The notes: generated from the sequence alone by a model not told the origin. A stretch of DNA of 64,000 nucleotides from Ruminococcus sp. (GCA_017484095.1 JAFUTU010000040.1:1-64000), one strand, 5' to 3'. Shown: positions 26,587-34,741, counted from the stretch's first letter. Program-made: numbers and translations.

Positions 26587-26628
26587 AAAAACGCTTACGG
26601 ATATCACCGTAAGCGTTTAGTTTTTGTT
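26587..26628. terminator. Bidirectional terminator between ppk1 region and thrH
   Basis: AAAAACGCTTACGG pairs with CCGTAAGCGTTT; T-rich tails follow on both strands. Confidence 0.85.
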
Positions 26629-27237
26629 TTAGTCCAAAGCTCCCTTTATAGCCTCAAGGAACTCATCGTACTCCTCAAATGCAGGAAGATCAGGGTTCTC
26701 TGCCTTGATAGCGTCAGTGCTCCTGAACAGGAAGCCTGCCTTTGATGCCCTTATCATTCCGAGATCGTTGTGGCTGTCTCCTGCCGCGATAGTCTCAAAT
26801 CCTACCGACTGCAAAGCCTTTACCGTCGTGAGCTTTGACTGCGGGCACCTCATCTGATAGTCTGTGATCTCGCCGTTCTCACCAACTACAAGGTTGTTGC
26901 AGAAAAGTGTAGGATAACCCAGCTTTTTCATAAGCGGTCCTGCGAACTGATAGAATGTATCACTGAGGATAAGCACCTGAGAAACGCTTCTCAGCTCGTC
27001 AAGAAACTCCTTAGCACCTGGCATAGGGTCTATCTTTGCAATAGTCTCCTGTATCTCTTTCAGTCCAAGGCCATGCTCCTTCAGTATCGAAAGTCTGTAC
27101 TGCATAAGCTTGTCATAATTGGGCTCGTCTCTTGTCGTCCTACTGAGCTCAGGCACTCCGCTTGCCTCAGAAAATGCTATCCATATCTCAGGCACAAGTA
27201 CTCCCTCAAGATCAAGACACGTAATATTCATACCCAT
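26629..27237 (-). CDS. thrH: HAD phosphatase, ThrH-like phosphoserine phosphatase/homoserine phosphotransferase
   Basis: A 202-residue HAD-superfamily enzyme. It begins with the nucleophile motif CLDLEGVLVPEIWIAFSE, the typical ThrH N terminus, and has LILSDTFYQFAGPLMKKLG (motif II) and AAGDSHNDLGMI (motifs III/IV). ThrH dephosphorylates phosphoserine and can pass the phosphate to homoserine, linking serine and threonine synthesis. GGGAGGAAT precedes the ATG at 27237. It is monocistronic. Confidence 0.92.
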   Translation of the reverse strand: MGMNITCLDLEGVLVPEIWIAFSEASGVPELSRTTRDEPNYDKLMQYRLSILKEHGLGLKEIQETIAKIDPMPGAKEFLDELRSVSQVLILSDTFYQFAGPLMKKLGYPTLFCNNLVVGENGEITDYQMRCPQSKLTTVKALQSVGFETIAAGDSHNDLGMIRASKAGFLFRSTDAIKAENPDLPAFEEYDEFLEAIKGALD

Positions 27238-27341
27238 AATTCATTCCTCCCATTGTGTTTTATCGTTCACATTATACCACACATATATGCTAATTTCAAG
27301 AGCGAGATGTTAATTTTTTGTCAATCACCGATGTTTAACGC

Positions 27342-27377
27342 AAAAAAACTCCCATAGCGGGGTGAGCTATGGGAGCC
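27342..27377 (-). terminator. Strong minus-strand terminator with no upstream ORF
   Basis: Minus strand: CTCCCATAGC pairs with GCTATGGGAG and seven T follow. No coding sequence lies upstream on this strand before 27.6 kb, so it probably ends a non-coding RNA. Confidence 0.8.
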
Positions 27378-27560
27378 AAAAATAAAATTATAGGGGAGAA
27401 GCCGACAGGTATTACCCTGCCGATTTATATGAAGGCTTGGGGTAAAAGCCAACATATCACTAATTAAGGGAGCTTTACAGCTCGTCCTGTGATGTGTACA
27501 TGATAACGCTCCAATGTGTAATGTGTGTGAAAAATTATTGTATTGTTTCTGAAAAGTGAT
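27342..27560 (-). ncRNA. Candidate structured small RNA (unidentified)
   Basis: Inferred from the minus-strand terminator at its end and a series of hairpins before it: GAGCTGTAAAGCTC, GGCTT..AAGCC and CGGCAGG..CCTGTCG. There is no plausible protein. The 5' end and promoter are not clear, so the upper limit is a guess. A 6S-type or regulatory RNA is possible but no known family could be matched. Confidence 0.4.
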
Positions 27561-27604
27561 CGCCCAATAAAGATATGCTTTCTGCATAACTTTAACGGTA
27601 ATAA

Positions 27605-27633
27605 TTGACGAATGGTCTTAAAAGTGCTATAAT
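27605..27633 (+). promoter_or_regulatory. Promoter of the tyrosine-phosphatase-like gene
   Basis: -35 TTGACG (27605-27610), 17 bp, extended -10 TGCTATAAT (hexamer 27628-27633). The leader is about 80 nt. Confidence 0.7.
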
Positions 27634-27722
27634 AAATAAAGGATCTCAGCCTCTTGACATAACATATGGCTGCTCTCTCGACCGTGGAGACCCTTTAACT
27701 ACTTGAAAGGAACAGCAACAGA

Positions 27723-28403
27723 ATGAAAAGCCTGCTCATATCCACACTTAACACGCGTGAGCTTGGCGGTTACCGCTGCAGATACGGTGTTACTCAGAAA
27801 AACAGGATAATTCGCAGCGACCGTATATGCGAACCGACAGAGCAAGATATCTCCTATCTCAAGGTCAACGGCATAACTACCGTTATAGACCTTCGCACCG
27901 ATGCTGATGTTTCTTCAAGTCCCTGCGGTCTGACAAAAGATAAAGGATTTTTATATCATCACATCCCCATCGAGGAGGGCGGATACGTACCTTCTTCGTT
28001 TGATGATGTGATACCCAGCTACCTTGGTATAGCAAGAGAGCCAAATATGGCCCGTGTAATGCGCACTATTGCCAAAGCGCCCATGGGAGTGATCTTCAAC
28101 TGCTGGGCAGGCAAGGACCGAACAGGTGTTACAGCTGCGATACTGCTCATGCTCTGCGGAGTGTCTGACAGCGATATAATTGAAAACTATATGCTTACCA
28201 GGCCCTACAGTGAAGAGCTCTGGAATATGCTGAGAGAGTTTCGCTCGGAAGAGGAAATGAAAATTATAATCCCGAACGAGCATTTCATCAATGGCTTTAT
28301 AAACGGCTTTCGCGAGCAGTTCTCAACGCCTGAGAGATACCTTTCAGACTTGGGGCTCAGCGCCGAAGAAATAAGAACAGTTATTGAAAAGCTGTGCAAC
28401 TGA
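27723..28403 (+). CDS. Tyrosine/serine phosphatase family protein
   Basis: A 226-residue protein of the bacterial protein-tyrosine phosphatase type (Y_phosphatase3). Its N terminus, NTRELGGYRCRYG, and TTVIDLRTDADV are typical, and the catalytic CX5R loop is CWAGKDRTG near residue 125. Substrates may be phosphoproteins or phosphoinositide-like molecules; none can be named. AAAGGA lies 12 nt before the ATG. It has its own promoter, and the flavoprotein gene follows 63 bp downstream. Confidence 0.88.
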   Translation: MKSLLISTLNTRELGGYRCRYGVTQKNRIIRSDRICEPTEQDISYLKVNGITTVIDLRTDADVSSSPCGLTKDKGFLYHHIPIEEGGYVPSSFDDVIPSYLGIAREPNMARVMRTIAKAPMGVIFNCWAGKDRTGVTAAILLMLCGVSDSDIIENYMLTRPYSEELWNMLREFRSEEEMKIIIPNEHFINGFINGFREQFSTPERYLSDLGLSAEEIRTVIEKLCN

Positions 28404-28466
28404 CAAATATCTGCTGAGTAATACTGTTTGATAGCTTAAGATATATTTTTAATGAGGTGATAAACA

Positions 28467-29081
28467 ATGAAGGTACTTATTATCAACGGAAGTCCAAGGC
28501 TGAACGGCAACACCACTATCGCTGTGAATGAGCTGGTAAAGGTTTTTGAGGCCGAGAGCATAGAAGCTGAGGTCTGTCGTGTAGGCAACAAGGATATAAG
28601 AGGCTGCATTGCCTGCGGCAAGTGTGCCGAGCTTGGCAAGTGTGTTTTCAATGATGCAGTCAACGAGCTTGCTCCCAAATTTGAGGAGGCTGACGGTCTT
28701 ATCATAGCGTCTCCCGTTTACTACGCATCGGCAAATGCAACGCTGATCGCCTGTCTCGACCGACTGTTTTACAGCACTCACTTTGACAAGACTATGAAGG
28801 TCGGAGCAAGCGTTGTGGTCGCAAGGCGTGGAGGCTGTTCGGCAACGTTTGACGAGCTCAACAAGTACTTCACCATATGCAATATGCCTGTAGCATCGAG
28901 CCAGTACTGGAACAGCGTTCACGGCAGGCTGCCGGGCGAAGCTCAGATGGATACCGAAGGCTTGCAGACGATGAGAGGGCTTGCAAGAAATATGAGCTTT
29001 CTGATGAAGAGTATCGCTCTTGGCAAAGAGAAATACGGTCTCCCCGAAAAGGAGCCGTGGCAGCCCACGCACTTTATTTAA
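28467..29081 (+). CDS. Iron-sulfur flavoprotein / NADPH-dependent FMN reductase family
   Basis: A 204-residue flavodoxin-fold protein. IINGSPRLNGNT at the start is the FMN phosphate loop. GCIACGKCAELGKC gives the compact CX2CX2CX5C pattern of archaeal and clostridial iron-sulfur flavoproteins that hold a [4Fe-4S] cluster. SPVYYASANATL contacts flavin. It probably works as an electron carrier or reductase, for example in oxidative-stress defence. GAGGTG precedes the ATG. A terminator follows. Confidence 0.88.
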   Translation: MKVLIINGSPRLNGNTTIAVNELVKVFEAESIEAEVCRVGNKDIRGCIACGKCAELGKCVFNDAVNELAPKFEEADGLIIASPVYYASANATLIACLDRLFYSTHFDKTMKVGASVVVARRGGCSATFDELNKYFTICNMPVASSQYWNSVHGRLPGEAQMDTEGLQTMRGLARNMSFLMKSIALGKEKYGLPEKEPWQPTHFI

Positions 29082-29089
29082 AAAACATA

Positions 29090-29130
29090 ATATCCTGCTT
29101 TTCTGTAAAAGATCAGCAGGATATTTTTTT
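29090..29130 (+). terminator. Terminator after the flavoprotein gene
   Basis: ATATCCTGCT pairs with AGCAGGATAT, then a T-run. Confidence 0.85.
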
Positions 29131-29141
29131 GCGTTTTTACT

Positions 29142-29822
29142 CTATTTATAGTTTACCGTACCGGTAGCTGTGCTTCCCGTATGGCTGATATCTCCGAAGC
29201 CGTGAAGCCTGAAATTAACATCATCACCAAAACGGTCATCGGTGCAGAAGGTAGCTATAGCTGTAGGCTCTGCGCTGAAGCCCTGAAGTGTCACCATCGG
29301 TGATATGCCGAGCAGATGAGCCGCGATCACACAGGTCGCACCGAAATGGCAAAACAGCACTATAGTCTTATCGTGCTCGGAAACGGCATGGTATATCTCC
29401 CCTCTTCTCTCTAACCCGTGCTTCAAAAGCAAGCTGTCAATGCCGCTGCAAACAGCCTCATAACGCCGCTTTACTTCACTCTCTGCCACCGCACCGACAT
29501 CTGCGAACCTGTCCTTATCATAATACTGGGTCGTCTGTGTCCAGCTGTTCGGAGGTATGTCCCATATCTCTATAGGCTTGCCCTCATATGCTACCTTCAC
29601 ATCAAATTCGTGCAGCCAGGCACATTCGGTAACAGGTATGCTTCTGCCTGCCATAGCTATCTGAGCGGTCTGCCTTGCCCTGCCCATAGGCGAAGTATAA
29701 GCCGCAGAAATATCAGTGCTCTTCAACCTTTCCGCAAGTCTTTCAGCCTGCCATATACCGTTTTGTGTAAGGCAGTCTTTAGCATAGTCGGGCTCACCGT
29801 GTCTTATCACCAATAGTTTCAT
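29142..29822 (-). CDS. Histidine phosphatase family protein
   Basis: A 226-residue member of the phosphoglycerate-mutase-like phosphatases. The catalytic RHG is at residues 7-9 (VIRHGEPDY), SPMGRARQTAQIAM holds the phosphate-binding arginine, and VLFCHFGAT holds the second histidine. The substrate is unknown. AGGGGAG precedes the ATG. It lies 22 bp downstream of the XRE regulator and is probably co-transcribed with it. It is not closely similar to the one at 822-1394. Confidence 0.87.
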   Translation of the reverse strand: MKLLVIRHGEPDYAKDCLTQNGIWQAERLAERLKSTDISAAYTSPMGRARQTAQIAMAGRSIPVTECAWLHEFDVKVAYEGKPIEIWDIPPNSWTQTTQYYDKDRFADVGAVAESEVKRRYEAVCSGIDSLLLKHGLERRGEIYHAVSEHDKTIVLFCHFGATCVIAAHLLGISPMVTLQGFSAEPTAIATFCTDDRFGDDVNFRLHGFGDISHTGSTATGTVNYK

Positions 29823-29844
29823 AATATCTCCCCTGATCTGATAT

Positions 29845-30429
29845 TTATTTCAGCGTATAGCCTGCCTTTGTGAAGATGTTATCTACAACACCGAATTTTT
29901 TGTCGGTGACAGGCTTTGAAAGCTCACTGTATTCGATAAACTCATCTGTGATGCTGGCAAAGTACTGCTTGTTATCAGCCTCAATAAGGTAATATGAGCT
30001 TTTTCTGTCATTAAGCTGATCCACAGCCTCAAAAACACCGAATGCAGGCATTATCGTCCATTCAAGCACATGTTCAAGAGCCGAGAGCTTTTTCTTTCTT
30101 ATAAGAGGGTATATCTGCGCCGCCTTCGGGAACTTTGCAAAAGCCGCAGCGTCATGCTTTGAACGGCACTTTCCGCCCTTCTCATAATCATTGATATTAA
30201 TGCTTTCCTTGATTGTGCTGAATGAAATGCCGCTGCCCTCGTCCAGAAGATAGTCTATAGATACTCCCAGCAGCTGAGACGCTGCCTTAAGGTTCTCGAT
30301 ATCGGGCATACCCTTGTCGGTCTCCCACTTTGCGACCGCACTTCTCGAAACGTGCAGTTTTTCAGATAACTGCTCCTGCGACAGACCTGCCTTCTGTCTT
30401 GCTTCTTTTAATTTTTCACCAAATGTCAT
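29845..30429 (-). CDS. XRE-family transcriptional regulator
   Basis: A 194-residue DNA-binding protein. The N-terminal helix-turn-helix (about 1-62) is a clear Cro/CI type: FGEKLKEARQKAGLSQEQLS, then VSRSAVAKWETDKGMPD. The C-terminal 130 residues have no recognised fold and end in KFGVVDNIFTKAGYTLK. GGAGG precedes the ATG. Its target is unknown; the histidine phosphatase downstream or its own promoter is the simplest guess. Confidence 0.85.
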   Translation of the reverse strand: MTFGEKLKEARQKAGLSQEQLSEKLHVSRSAVAKWETDKGMPDIENLKAASQLLGVSIDYLLDEGSGISFSTIKESININDYEKGGKCRSKHDAAAFAKFPKAAQIYPLIRKKKLSALEHVLEWTIMPAFGVFEAVDQLNDRKSSYYLIEADNKQYFASITDEFIEYSELSKPVTDKKFGVVDNIFTKAGYTLK

Positions 30430-30572
30430 AGTTTTGTACCTCCATGATTTATTCAGCGGTTTTCTTGCTGTGCTTTCAATATAGCACGCTGTGCCGCCAT
30501 TGGCAAGGGAGCATTGCGAACAATGATGTTACGCTTCGTAACACAGCGTAAATACGCGGTTTGCGGGCGCAT

Positions 30573-31142
30573 TTATCCGTCTATCAGCTTATCCAGTGTA
30601 ACTGCAAACAGCTCCTGATACTCCTTCTCCTCCAATGCGAGCGCAGCCTTGTATCTCTCTATCTCGCTGCTCTCAAGCACCTCCGCCGAGATAAATCTCA
30701 GCTGCCTTTTAGCTTTTTCACTTTTTATAACTATCTGTAAATACTCCCGTCCCAGCATCAAAAGCTTCAATGCCTGCTCACGCTCCAGAAGTCCGCTTGT
30801 GATTATCCCTAATGTATCATATAAAGTGTCATTAGCTATCGGCCCTATGATAACATCATACTCGCAGAGCTTATCCTCGCGCAGCGCTCTGTTATCAAAT
30901 ATGTAACCGAACCATTCATCGCCCCTTGAAAATGTCTTAACTTCGAGACCTTCAAGGTCAAGCTCATACCTGTTGATGATGCTTTCCGCGTCTTTGCGCT
31001 CTCTTGCCCAACGCTTCGAGAACTCCTCATCATCAGACAGATAAAACCCCTGACCGAAATCGGCATTCTTTCTTCCGTATTTCAGGTCGGGCGAGGGTAT
31101 CCTCACAAACCCTGTGTGAAACAGCTGCATTTTAGTGCTCAT
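30573..31142 (-). CDS. DUF3990 domain protein
   Basis: A 189-residue protein of the DUF3990 family. The typical opening is present: LFHTGFVRIPSPDLKYGR followed by NADFGQGFYLSDD, a HTG..DFG.GFY pattern reminiscent of ADP-ribosyltransferase folds. The function is not established. The start is the ATG at 31142, one base after the stop codon of larE (TGATATG), so it is translationally coupled to larE and is the last gene of the lar unit. Confidence 0.75.
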   Translation of the reverse strand: MSTKMQLFHTGFVRIPSPDLKYGRKNADFGQGFYLSDDEEFSKRWARERKDAESIINRYELDLEGLEVKTFSRGDEWFGYIFDNRALREDKLCEYDVIIGPIANDTLYDTLGIITSGLLEREQALKLLMLGREYLQIVIKSEKAKRQLRFISAEVLESSEIERYKAALALEEKEYQELFAVTLDKLIDG

Positions 31143-31143
31143 A

Positions 31144-31974
31144 TCATTTATCCTCAGAAACACCTGTCTTTATCTTTTTATTCATATTGCCCATTTTGTA
31201 TCCGCCGAGATCAAGCGCCGTATAGCTGAAACCTATCTCGGAAAAATAACCGTTCACAAGCCTTGCGGTATCGCCATCCAACATAAGGGGGAATTGCTCA
31301 GGTATTATCTCTATTCGCGCCATATCTCCGTGGATACGGACCCTCACCTGTGTAAAGCCAAGATCAAAAAGTTTCTGCTCTGCCTTTTCTATCATTGAGA
31401 GCTTTTTCTCGCTTATCTCCTCGCCATAGGGCACCCTTGATGCCAGACACGCAAACGATGGCTTATCCCACATCGGCAGACCCATTGAGTGTGCAAGCTC
31501 CCTTATCTCAGCCTTTGTAAAGCCAAGCTCTCTCAGAGGGCTTTTTATCCCAAGCTCAGCCACTGCCTGAAGCCCCGGGCGGTAATCGCCCTCATCGTCC
31601 TTGTTCGAGCCCTCGCACACACAGGCGATCCCGTTTTCAAGGGCAACACCCTTGATCTTTTCAAACAAAGCGTTCTTGCAGTAATAGCACCTGTTTTTCG
31701 GGTTATTCTTAAAGCCCTCGATCTGCATCTCATCGTGCTCTATTATTATCTGCCTTATGCCGTTTTTTTCGCAGAATTCTTTTGCCTCTGAAAGCTCTCT
31801 TTCCGGAAAAGAAGCCGAGGACGCAGTTACTGCCAGAGCCTTATCTCCAAGCGCCTCATGTGCCGTCATCAGCAGAAAAGCAGAATCGACTCCCGATGAA
31901 AACGCCACCGCAGTACTGCCAAGGGCTCTGAAATATTCTTCCAGTGTCTGTTTTTTCTTGCCAAGCTCATCCAT
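31144..31974 (-). CDS. larE: ATP-dependent sulfur transferase LarE
   Basis: A 276-residue PP-loop enzyme that activates the pyridinium dicarboxylate carboxyls with ATP and adds sulfur to make the nickel-pincer (NPN) cofactor. The PP-loop is AFSSGVDSAFLL near residue 25. Cysteines in NRCYYCKNALF and PSFACLASRVPYG give three conserved positions, the pattern of the cluster-type LarE that binds [4Fe-4S] and recycles sulfur, rather than the single-cysteine sacrificial form. The start is the ATG at 31974 with AGAGGTGAG upstream, overlapping the larC end by 8 bp. Confidence 0.93.
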   Translation of the reverse strand: MDELGKKKQTLEEYFRALGSTAVAFSSGVDSAFLLMTAHEALGDKALAVTASSASFPERELSEAKEFCEKNGIRQIIIEHDEMQIEGFKNNPKNRCYYCKNALFEKIKGVALENGIACVCEGSNKDDEGDYRPGLQAVAELGIKSPLRELGFTKAEIRELAHSMGLPMWDKPSFACLASRVPYGEEISEKKLSMIEKAEQKLFDLGFTQVRVRIHGDMARIEIIPEQFPLMLDGDTARLVNGYFSEIGFSYTALDLGGYKMGNMNKKIKTGVSEDK

Positions 31975-33190
31975 TTTTCTCACCTCTGCAAAGCTCACAG
32001 CGCAGCTCGCCAATGCTTTCGCCGTTTTCACGTGCTATCCTTTCAAGGTCGTCATGCTCAAATTTTATCCTCCTGACGCCGTACCCCTCAGACACCTTTG
32101 TGCGGATATCTCCGTACTGCGTCTGAACGGTCTCTATCTTTCTGTCAAGGATATGCCTTGTGAACTTACTCTCACGTATGCCGAGAGTTGATGTGTGCTT
32201 GAACATCACCCTTATGAGCTGTTCACGTTTCTGTCCAGTGCAGATAACATTTATCACTATGCCGCTGCGCGATTTTTTCATTCCTGCCGGCACGGTATAC
32301 ACCTCATTTGCGCCGCACCTGAAAAGCTCCTCGCAGGCAAAGGCTATATCCTCAGCTGTCATATCATCAACATTGCAGGCAAGCTCATACATCTGCTCGC
32401 TTTCGTCATCGCTCTCGCCGAGCATTGCCCTTACACAGTTCGCCCTTTCAAGATCTTTCTTTCCCATTCCGTAGCCTATACCGCTGACTCTCATCACCGG
32501 CATATCGCCGAAGGTGTTCACAAAATGCTTCAGAAGCGCTGCCCCCGTAGGCGTGCAGAGCTCACCGTCGATACTGCCGCCGTATACAGGAACATCTCTG
32601 AGAATATATGCTGTAGCAGGCGCAGGCACAGGCAGTATACCGTGGGCGCAGTGAACGCTGCCGCTGCCCACATGAACAGCTGACGCCGTTATCCTCTGCG
32701 GTGAAAGCTCCTCTATCAGCAAACATACAGCAGTAACATCGGCAACTGCATCCATAGTGCCGACCTCATGAAAATGTATCTGGTCGATAGGCTTTCCATG
32801 AGCATGGCTCTCGGCCTCTGCGATAAGGCTGTATACCGCAAGCACGTCCTGCTTCACCTTTTCGGAAATGTCAAGGTGAGAAACGATGTGCTCTATATCA
32901 TGCAAAGATGTATGATGATGCCCGTGGTGGTGCTCATACTCATGGTGATGCTCATGATGCTCACGATGATGAGTATGCTCATGCTCCTCCTCACCGTCGA
33001 CCGTAACTTTCATATGCGTGCCTGTTATACCGCATTTCTGAGCTGACTCTCTGATATATCTCACCTTTGGTATGCCAAGAGAGTTCAACCTCTCAACAAA
33101 TTTATCGGGCTCGGGCAAAAGCTCCAGCAAAGCCGCAGTCAGCATATCCCCTGCTGCACCCATAGAGCAGTCAAAATAAAGCGTCCTCAT
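31967..33190 (-). CDS. larC: Nickel-pincer cofactor nickel insertase LarC
   Basis: A 407-residue CTP-dependent cyclometallase that inserts nickel into the NPN cofactor. The start LYFDCSMGAAGDMLTAALLE is a family hallmark. A histidine-rich loop around residues 72-98 (HTHHREHHEHHHEYEHHHG) is likely nickel-binding. IHFHEVGTMDAVADV and a C-terminal part VNVICTGQKREQLI follow. In Lactobacillus plantarum LarC needs a programmed frameshift; here it is one uninterrupted frame. The start overlaps the larB stop (ATGA). Confidence 0.95.
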   Translation of the reverse strand: MRTLYFDCSMGAAGDMLTAALLELLPEPDKFVERLNSLGIPKVRYIRESAQKCGITGTHMKVTVDGEEEHEHTHHREHHEHHHEYEHHHGHHHTSLHDIEHIVSHLDISEKVKQDVLAVYSLIAEAESHAHGKPIDQIHFHEVGTMDAVADVTAVCLLIEELSPQRITASAVHVGSGSVHCAHGILPVPAPATAYILRDVPVYGGSIDGELCTPTGAALLKHFVNTFGDMPVMRVSGIGYGMGKKDLERANCVRAMLGESDDESEQMYELACNVDDMTAEDIAFACEELFRCGANEVYTVPAGMKKSRSGIVINVICTGQKREQLIRVMFKHTSTLGIRESKFTRHILDRKIETVQTQYGDIRTKVSEGYGVRRIKFEHDDLERIARENGESIGELRCELCRGEKNG

Positions 33191-33942
33191 TTTTTTACCT
33201 CCATATGGTTTATCATTCCTGCAAGATAGCCTGCTCCGAAGCCGTTATCTATATTCACTGTACAAACTCCGCTCGCACAGGAATTGAGCATTGCAAGCAG
33301 CGCCGATATTCCCCCGAATGATGCTCCGTAGCCGACACTTGTCGGCACTGCTATCACGGGGCAGTCGGCAAGGCCGCCAATAACGCTTGCCAGAGCGCCC
33401 TCCATGCCTGCTGCGGCTATTATCACCGAGGCTGACATTATATCCTCCTTGTGTGAGAGCAAACGGTGCAGACCCGAAACTCCGACATCATAAAGGCGTA
33501 TCACCTCATTGCCGAAAAACTCGGCAGTCTGTGCTGCCTCCTCCGCCACAGGGATATCGCTCGTTCCTCCCGTTGCGACGACTACTCTGCCTATGCCGTC
33601 AGGCTTTGGCATCTCACCTGTATATGCAAGTCGGGAAGCTTTGTCATAATGAACAGGTATCTCATGCGAGACAAGCTCTGCACTTTGCTCACAAAGCCTT
33701 GTGATAAGTATTCTTTCCTGCCCTTTTTCCTGCATAGCTTTGATTATCCCGATGATCTGCTCAGTGCTTTTTCCCTCACCGTAGATCACCTCGGCAGCCC
33801 CCTGCCTGAGAGCCCTGTGGTGATCCGGCTTTGCATAGCCGAGGTCATCAAACGGTTCTGTCTTCAGCCGCAGAAGTGCTTCATCAACACTCAGACTGCC
33901 GTTTTTGACATCTTCCAATATTCTTCTGGCTTGTGTATTCAT
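33187..33942 (-). CDS. larB: Pyridinium-3,5-biscarboxylate synthase LarB
   Basis: A 251-residue carboxylase/hydrolase that converts nicotinic acid adenine dinucleotide to pyridinium-3,5-dicarboxylate mononucleotide, the first step of NPN cofactor synthesis. The C-terminal half is related to PurE-type AIR carboxylase: VVVATGGTSDIPVAEEAA, AAAGMEGALASVIGGL and VGYGASFGG. The start is the ATG at 33942 with GAGGTGG upstream; a longer reading from 34011 would cross a terminator hairpin. The lactate racemase gene larA is not in the window. Confidence 0.94.
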   Translation of the reverse strand: MNTQARRILEDVKNGSLSVDEALLRLKTEPFDDLGYAKPDHHRALRQGAAEVIYGEGKSTEQIIGIIKAMQEKGQERILITRLCEQSAELVSHEIPVHYDKASRLAYTGEMPKPDGIGRVVVATGGTSDIPVAEEAAQTAEFFGNEVIRLYDVGVSGLHRLLSHKEDIMSASVIIAAAGMEGALASVIGGLADCPVIAVPTSVGYGASFGGISALLAMLNSCASGVCTVNIDNGFGAGYLAGMINHMEVKK

Positions 33943-33971
33943 CAAGCACCACCTCGCCATTCTGATCTTTG

Positions 33972-34002
33972 AAAAAACGGTTCCGCACAAACGAAACCGT
34001 TT
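33972..34002 (-). terminator. Intrinsic terminator just upstream of larB
   Basis: Minus strand: AAACGGTT pairs with AACCGTTT around a 12-nt loop, then six T. It lies between the 103-aa membrane gene and larB, with only 30 bp left before the larB start, too little for a separate promoter. Confidence 0.75.
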
Positions 34003-34007
34003 ATCTG

Positions 34008-34319
34008 TCATTTCTTGACCAAGATCCCTCTTATCACATTTTTAGGATCTTTTATCAACACTATCCCTATCCACACAACGAGCCCCAGCGCAACAGCCGA
34101 AAGCCCAAGGAACGCATCATTGAGCATATCGGCAGGTGCAGGCTCAAAGAACTCGGACTTGAGCTCTACGAATTCAAACACTGCATCGACCAGCCACATA
34201 AGAGAAGCTCCCCAGTACATAAGGCTGAGGGTACCGAGTCTCATCTTGCTGTCGGGAGCTTTAACATACCACAATGCAGTGCTTATAACAGCTGCAAATA
34301 CGGTTATCAGCAGAGTCAT
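34008..34319 (-). CDS. Small membrane protein, unknown
   Basis: A 103-residue protein with three or four predicted helices (about 1-18, 28-45, 65-90) and the conserved-looking loop WYVKAPDSKMRLGTLSLMYW. Its start overlaps the stop of the upstream 141-residue membrane gene by 4 bp (ATGA), so the two proteins are probably made together, perhaps as a complex. No family was recognised. Confidence 0.75.
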   Translation of the reverse strand: MTLLITVFAAVISTALWYVKAPDSKMRLGTLSLMYWGASLMWLVDAVFEFVELKSEFFEPAPADMLNDAFLGLSAVALGLVVWIGIVLIKDPKNVIRGILVKK

Positions 34320-34741
34320 ACGGCATACTCCTTATCGTCCTGCTCTGCAGGCTCTGCCTGACGCTTTACTATAGCATTCGCAGCGAACACCATACCTGCC
34401 CACACTGCCGTTACCAGCAGCGCCATACAGACACCGACTGTCGCCATTTCATGCAGCATAGCTGAGGTCTCCTCCGCAGAGGACGCAGCCGTCAGGAACG
34501 GGAACCACGGAACTACCTCTCCGTGCCAGATATGCTCGAGCATCAGCAGGAGAGAACCGCCCCAGAGCATGATATTGAGCCAGTTGAGCTTCTCTGAAAG
34601 CTTTATACGGGGAGCCTCGGCAGACTTTACCTCCGTGCCCTCGGAAAGCTTTGCTTCAAGCTCTTTTTCCTTTTTCTTTACTGTTCTGGTAACTATCGTG
34701 GTAACAACTGCCTCAGCGGCAGGAACAAGAAAACAAGCCAT
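34316..34741 (-). CDS. Membrane protein, unknown, partner of the 103-aa protein
   Basis: A 141-residue protein with an N-terminal hydrophobic segment (MACFLVPAAEAVVTTIVT), a Lys/Glu-rich cytosolic linker and two further helices (about 52-68 and 95-120). AGGAGG precedes the ATG. It lies 18 bp downstream of the ferredoxin-type aldo/keto reductase and is coupled to the next gene. Function is unknown; the partnership with the second membrane protein is inferred from the overlap. Confidence 0.75.
   Translation of the reverse strand: MACFLVPAAEAVVTTIVTRTVKKKEKELEAKLSEGTEVKSAEAPRIKLSEKLNWLNIMLWGGSLLLMLEHIWHGEVVPWFPFLTAASSAEETSAMLHEMATVGVCMALLVTAVWAGMVFAANAIVKRQAEPAEQDDKEYAV

Noticed and set aside
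27342-27560. 6S RNA identification
   Set aside because: The long, closed hairpin with a central bubble expected of 6S RNA could not be drawn; only separate hairpins were seen. It is kept as an unidentified candidate RNA.
32926-33000. CAT/CAC-rich repeat resembling a microsatellite
   Set aside because: It is the in-frame histidine-rich loop of LarC, a plausible nickel-binding region.
31967-33190. Programmed frameshift in larC as in Lactobacillus
   Set aside because: The reading frame is continuous for 407 codons.
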